NCBI GenBank assembly: GCA_964442365.1
Contig: CAYTZA010000017.1
Location: forward strand, 1-13,048
Reading direction: 5' to 3'
DNA from: CAYTZA01 sp964442365
GTDB lineage: Bacteria > Patescibacteriota > Minisyncoccia > Phycocordibacterales > DAORIS01
Length of the DNA: 13,048 bases
Position numbers and translations under genes: made by a program. The notes beneath the pieces were generated by a model. It was not told where the DNA came from. It did not search any database and was given only the letters and a program-made list of their open reading frames with translations. Below are positions 13,042-13,048 of this stretch, one piece after another. Each line of letters starts with the position of its first letter. Positions within the stretch are counted from its first letter, which is position 1.

Positions 13042-13048
13042 CTAGAAA

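Noticed and set aside
1..13048. CRISPR array, transposon, prophage or toxin-antitoxin module
   Set aside because: No regularly spaced repeats, transposase, integrase or typical toxin/antitoxin pair was found on either strand; the lone XRE domain belongs to the MurA fusion.

Overview
The window looks like a compact, AT-rich chromosome segment from a reduced bacterium, most likely a Candidatus Patescibacteria (CPR) member of Parcubacteria type. That placement is inference. It rests on very short or overlapping gene junctions, short family members (a ProRS without an editing insert, a 210-residue clamp-loader subunit), few Shine-Dalgarno (SD) sites, and a wall/shape gene set next to otherwise minimal housekeeping genes. 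TGA is a normal stop (for example mreC, proS and the second mreB), so the recoded Gracilibacteria/Absconditabacteria code is excluded.

Positions 1-6546, minus strand, look like one operon. In transcription order: mreB paralogue 2, a HolB/DnaX-like clamp-loader subunit, frr, rseP, proS, mreB paralogue 1, mreC, and the start of a small MreD-like membrane protein cut by the window edge. Junctions are 4-26 nt overlaps or gaps of at most 14 nt. It joins cell-shape genes to a shortened version of the common frr-(uppS-cdsA-dxr)-rseP-proS cluster.

Positions 6547-6687 are a divergent control region with a perfect 18-nt palindrome. Positions 6688-11505, plus strand, form a second operon: an XRE helix-turn-helix domain fused to a MurA-type enolpyruvyl transferase, a PriA-like protein whose ATPase motifs are destroyed but whose zinc cysteines are intact, peptide deformylase (def) and Met-tRNA formyltransferase (fmt). 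Wall precursor synthesis and the shape operon thus sit back to back around a likely operator.

Positions 11506-12760 differ in style. Two unrecognised minus-strand genes (a 211-residue protein and an 11-cysteine small protein) each have a near-consensus SD site 5 nt from the start codon and their own intrinsic terminator, unlike the SD-poor genes elsewhere. A DUF167/YggU-family gene follows. The window ends with the C-terminal remnant of a GIY-YIG nuclease gene, whose reading frame ends inside the 5' part of a tRNA-Asn(GTT) gene.

The best candidates for new biology are the XRE-MurA fusion with its adjacent palindrome, the ATPase-dead PriA, and the SD-led small-gene cassettes. No CRISPR array, transposase, phage module or rRNA is visible, and no gene-free stretch exceeds 300 nt.
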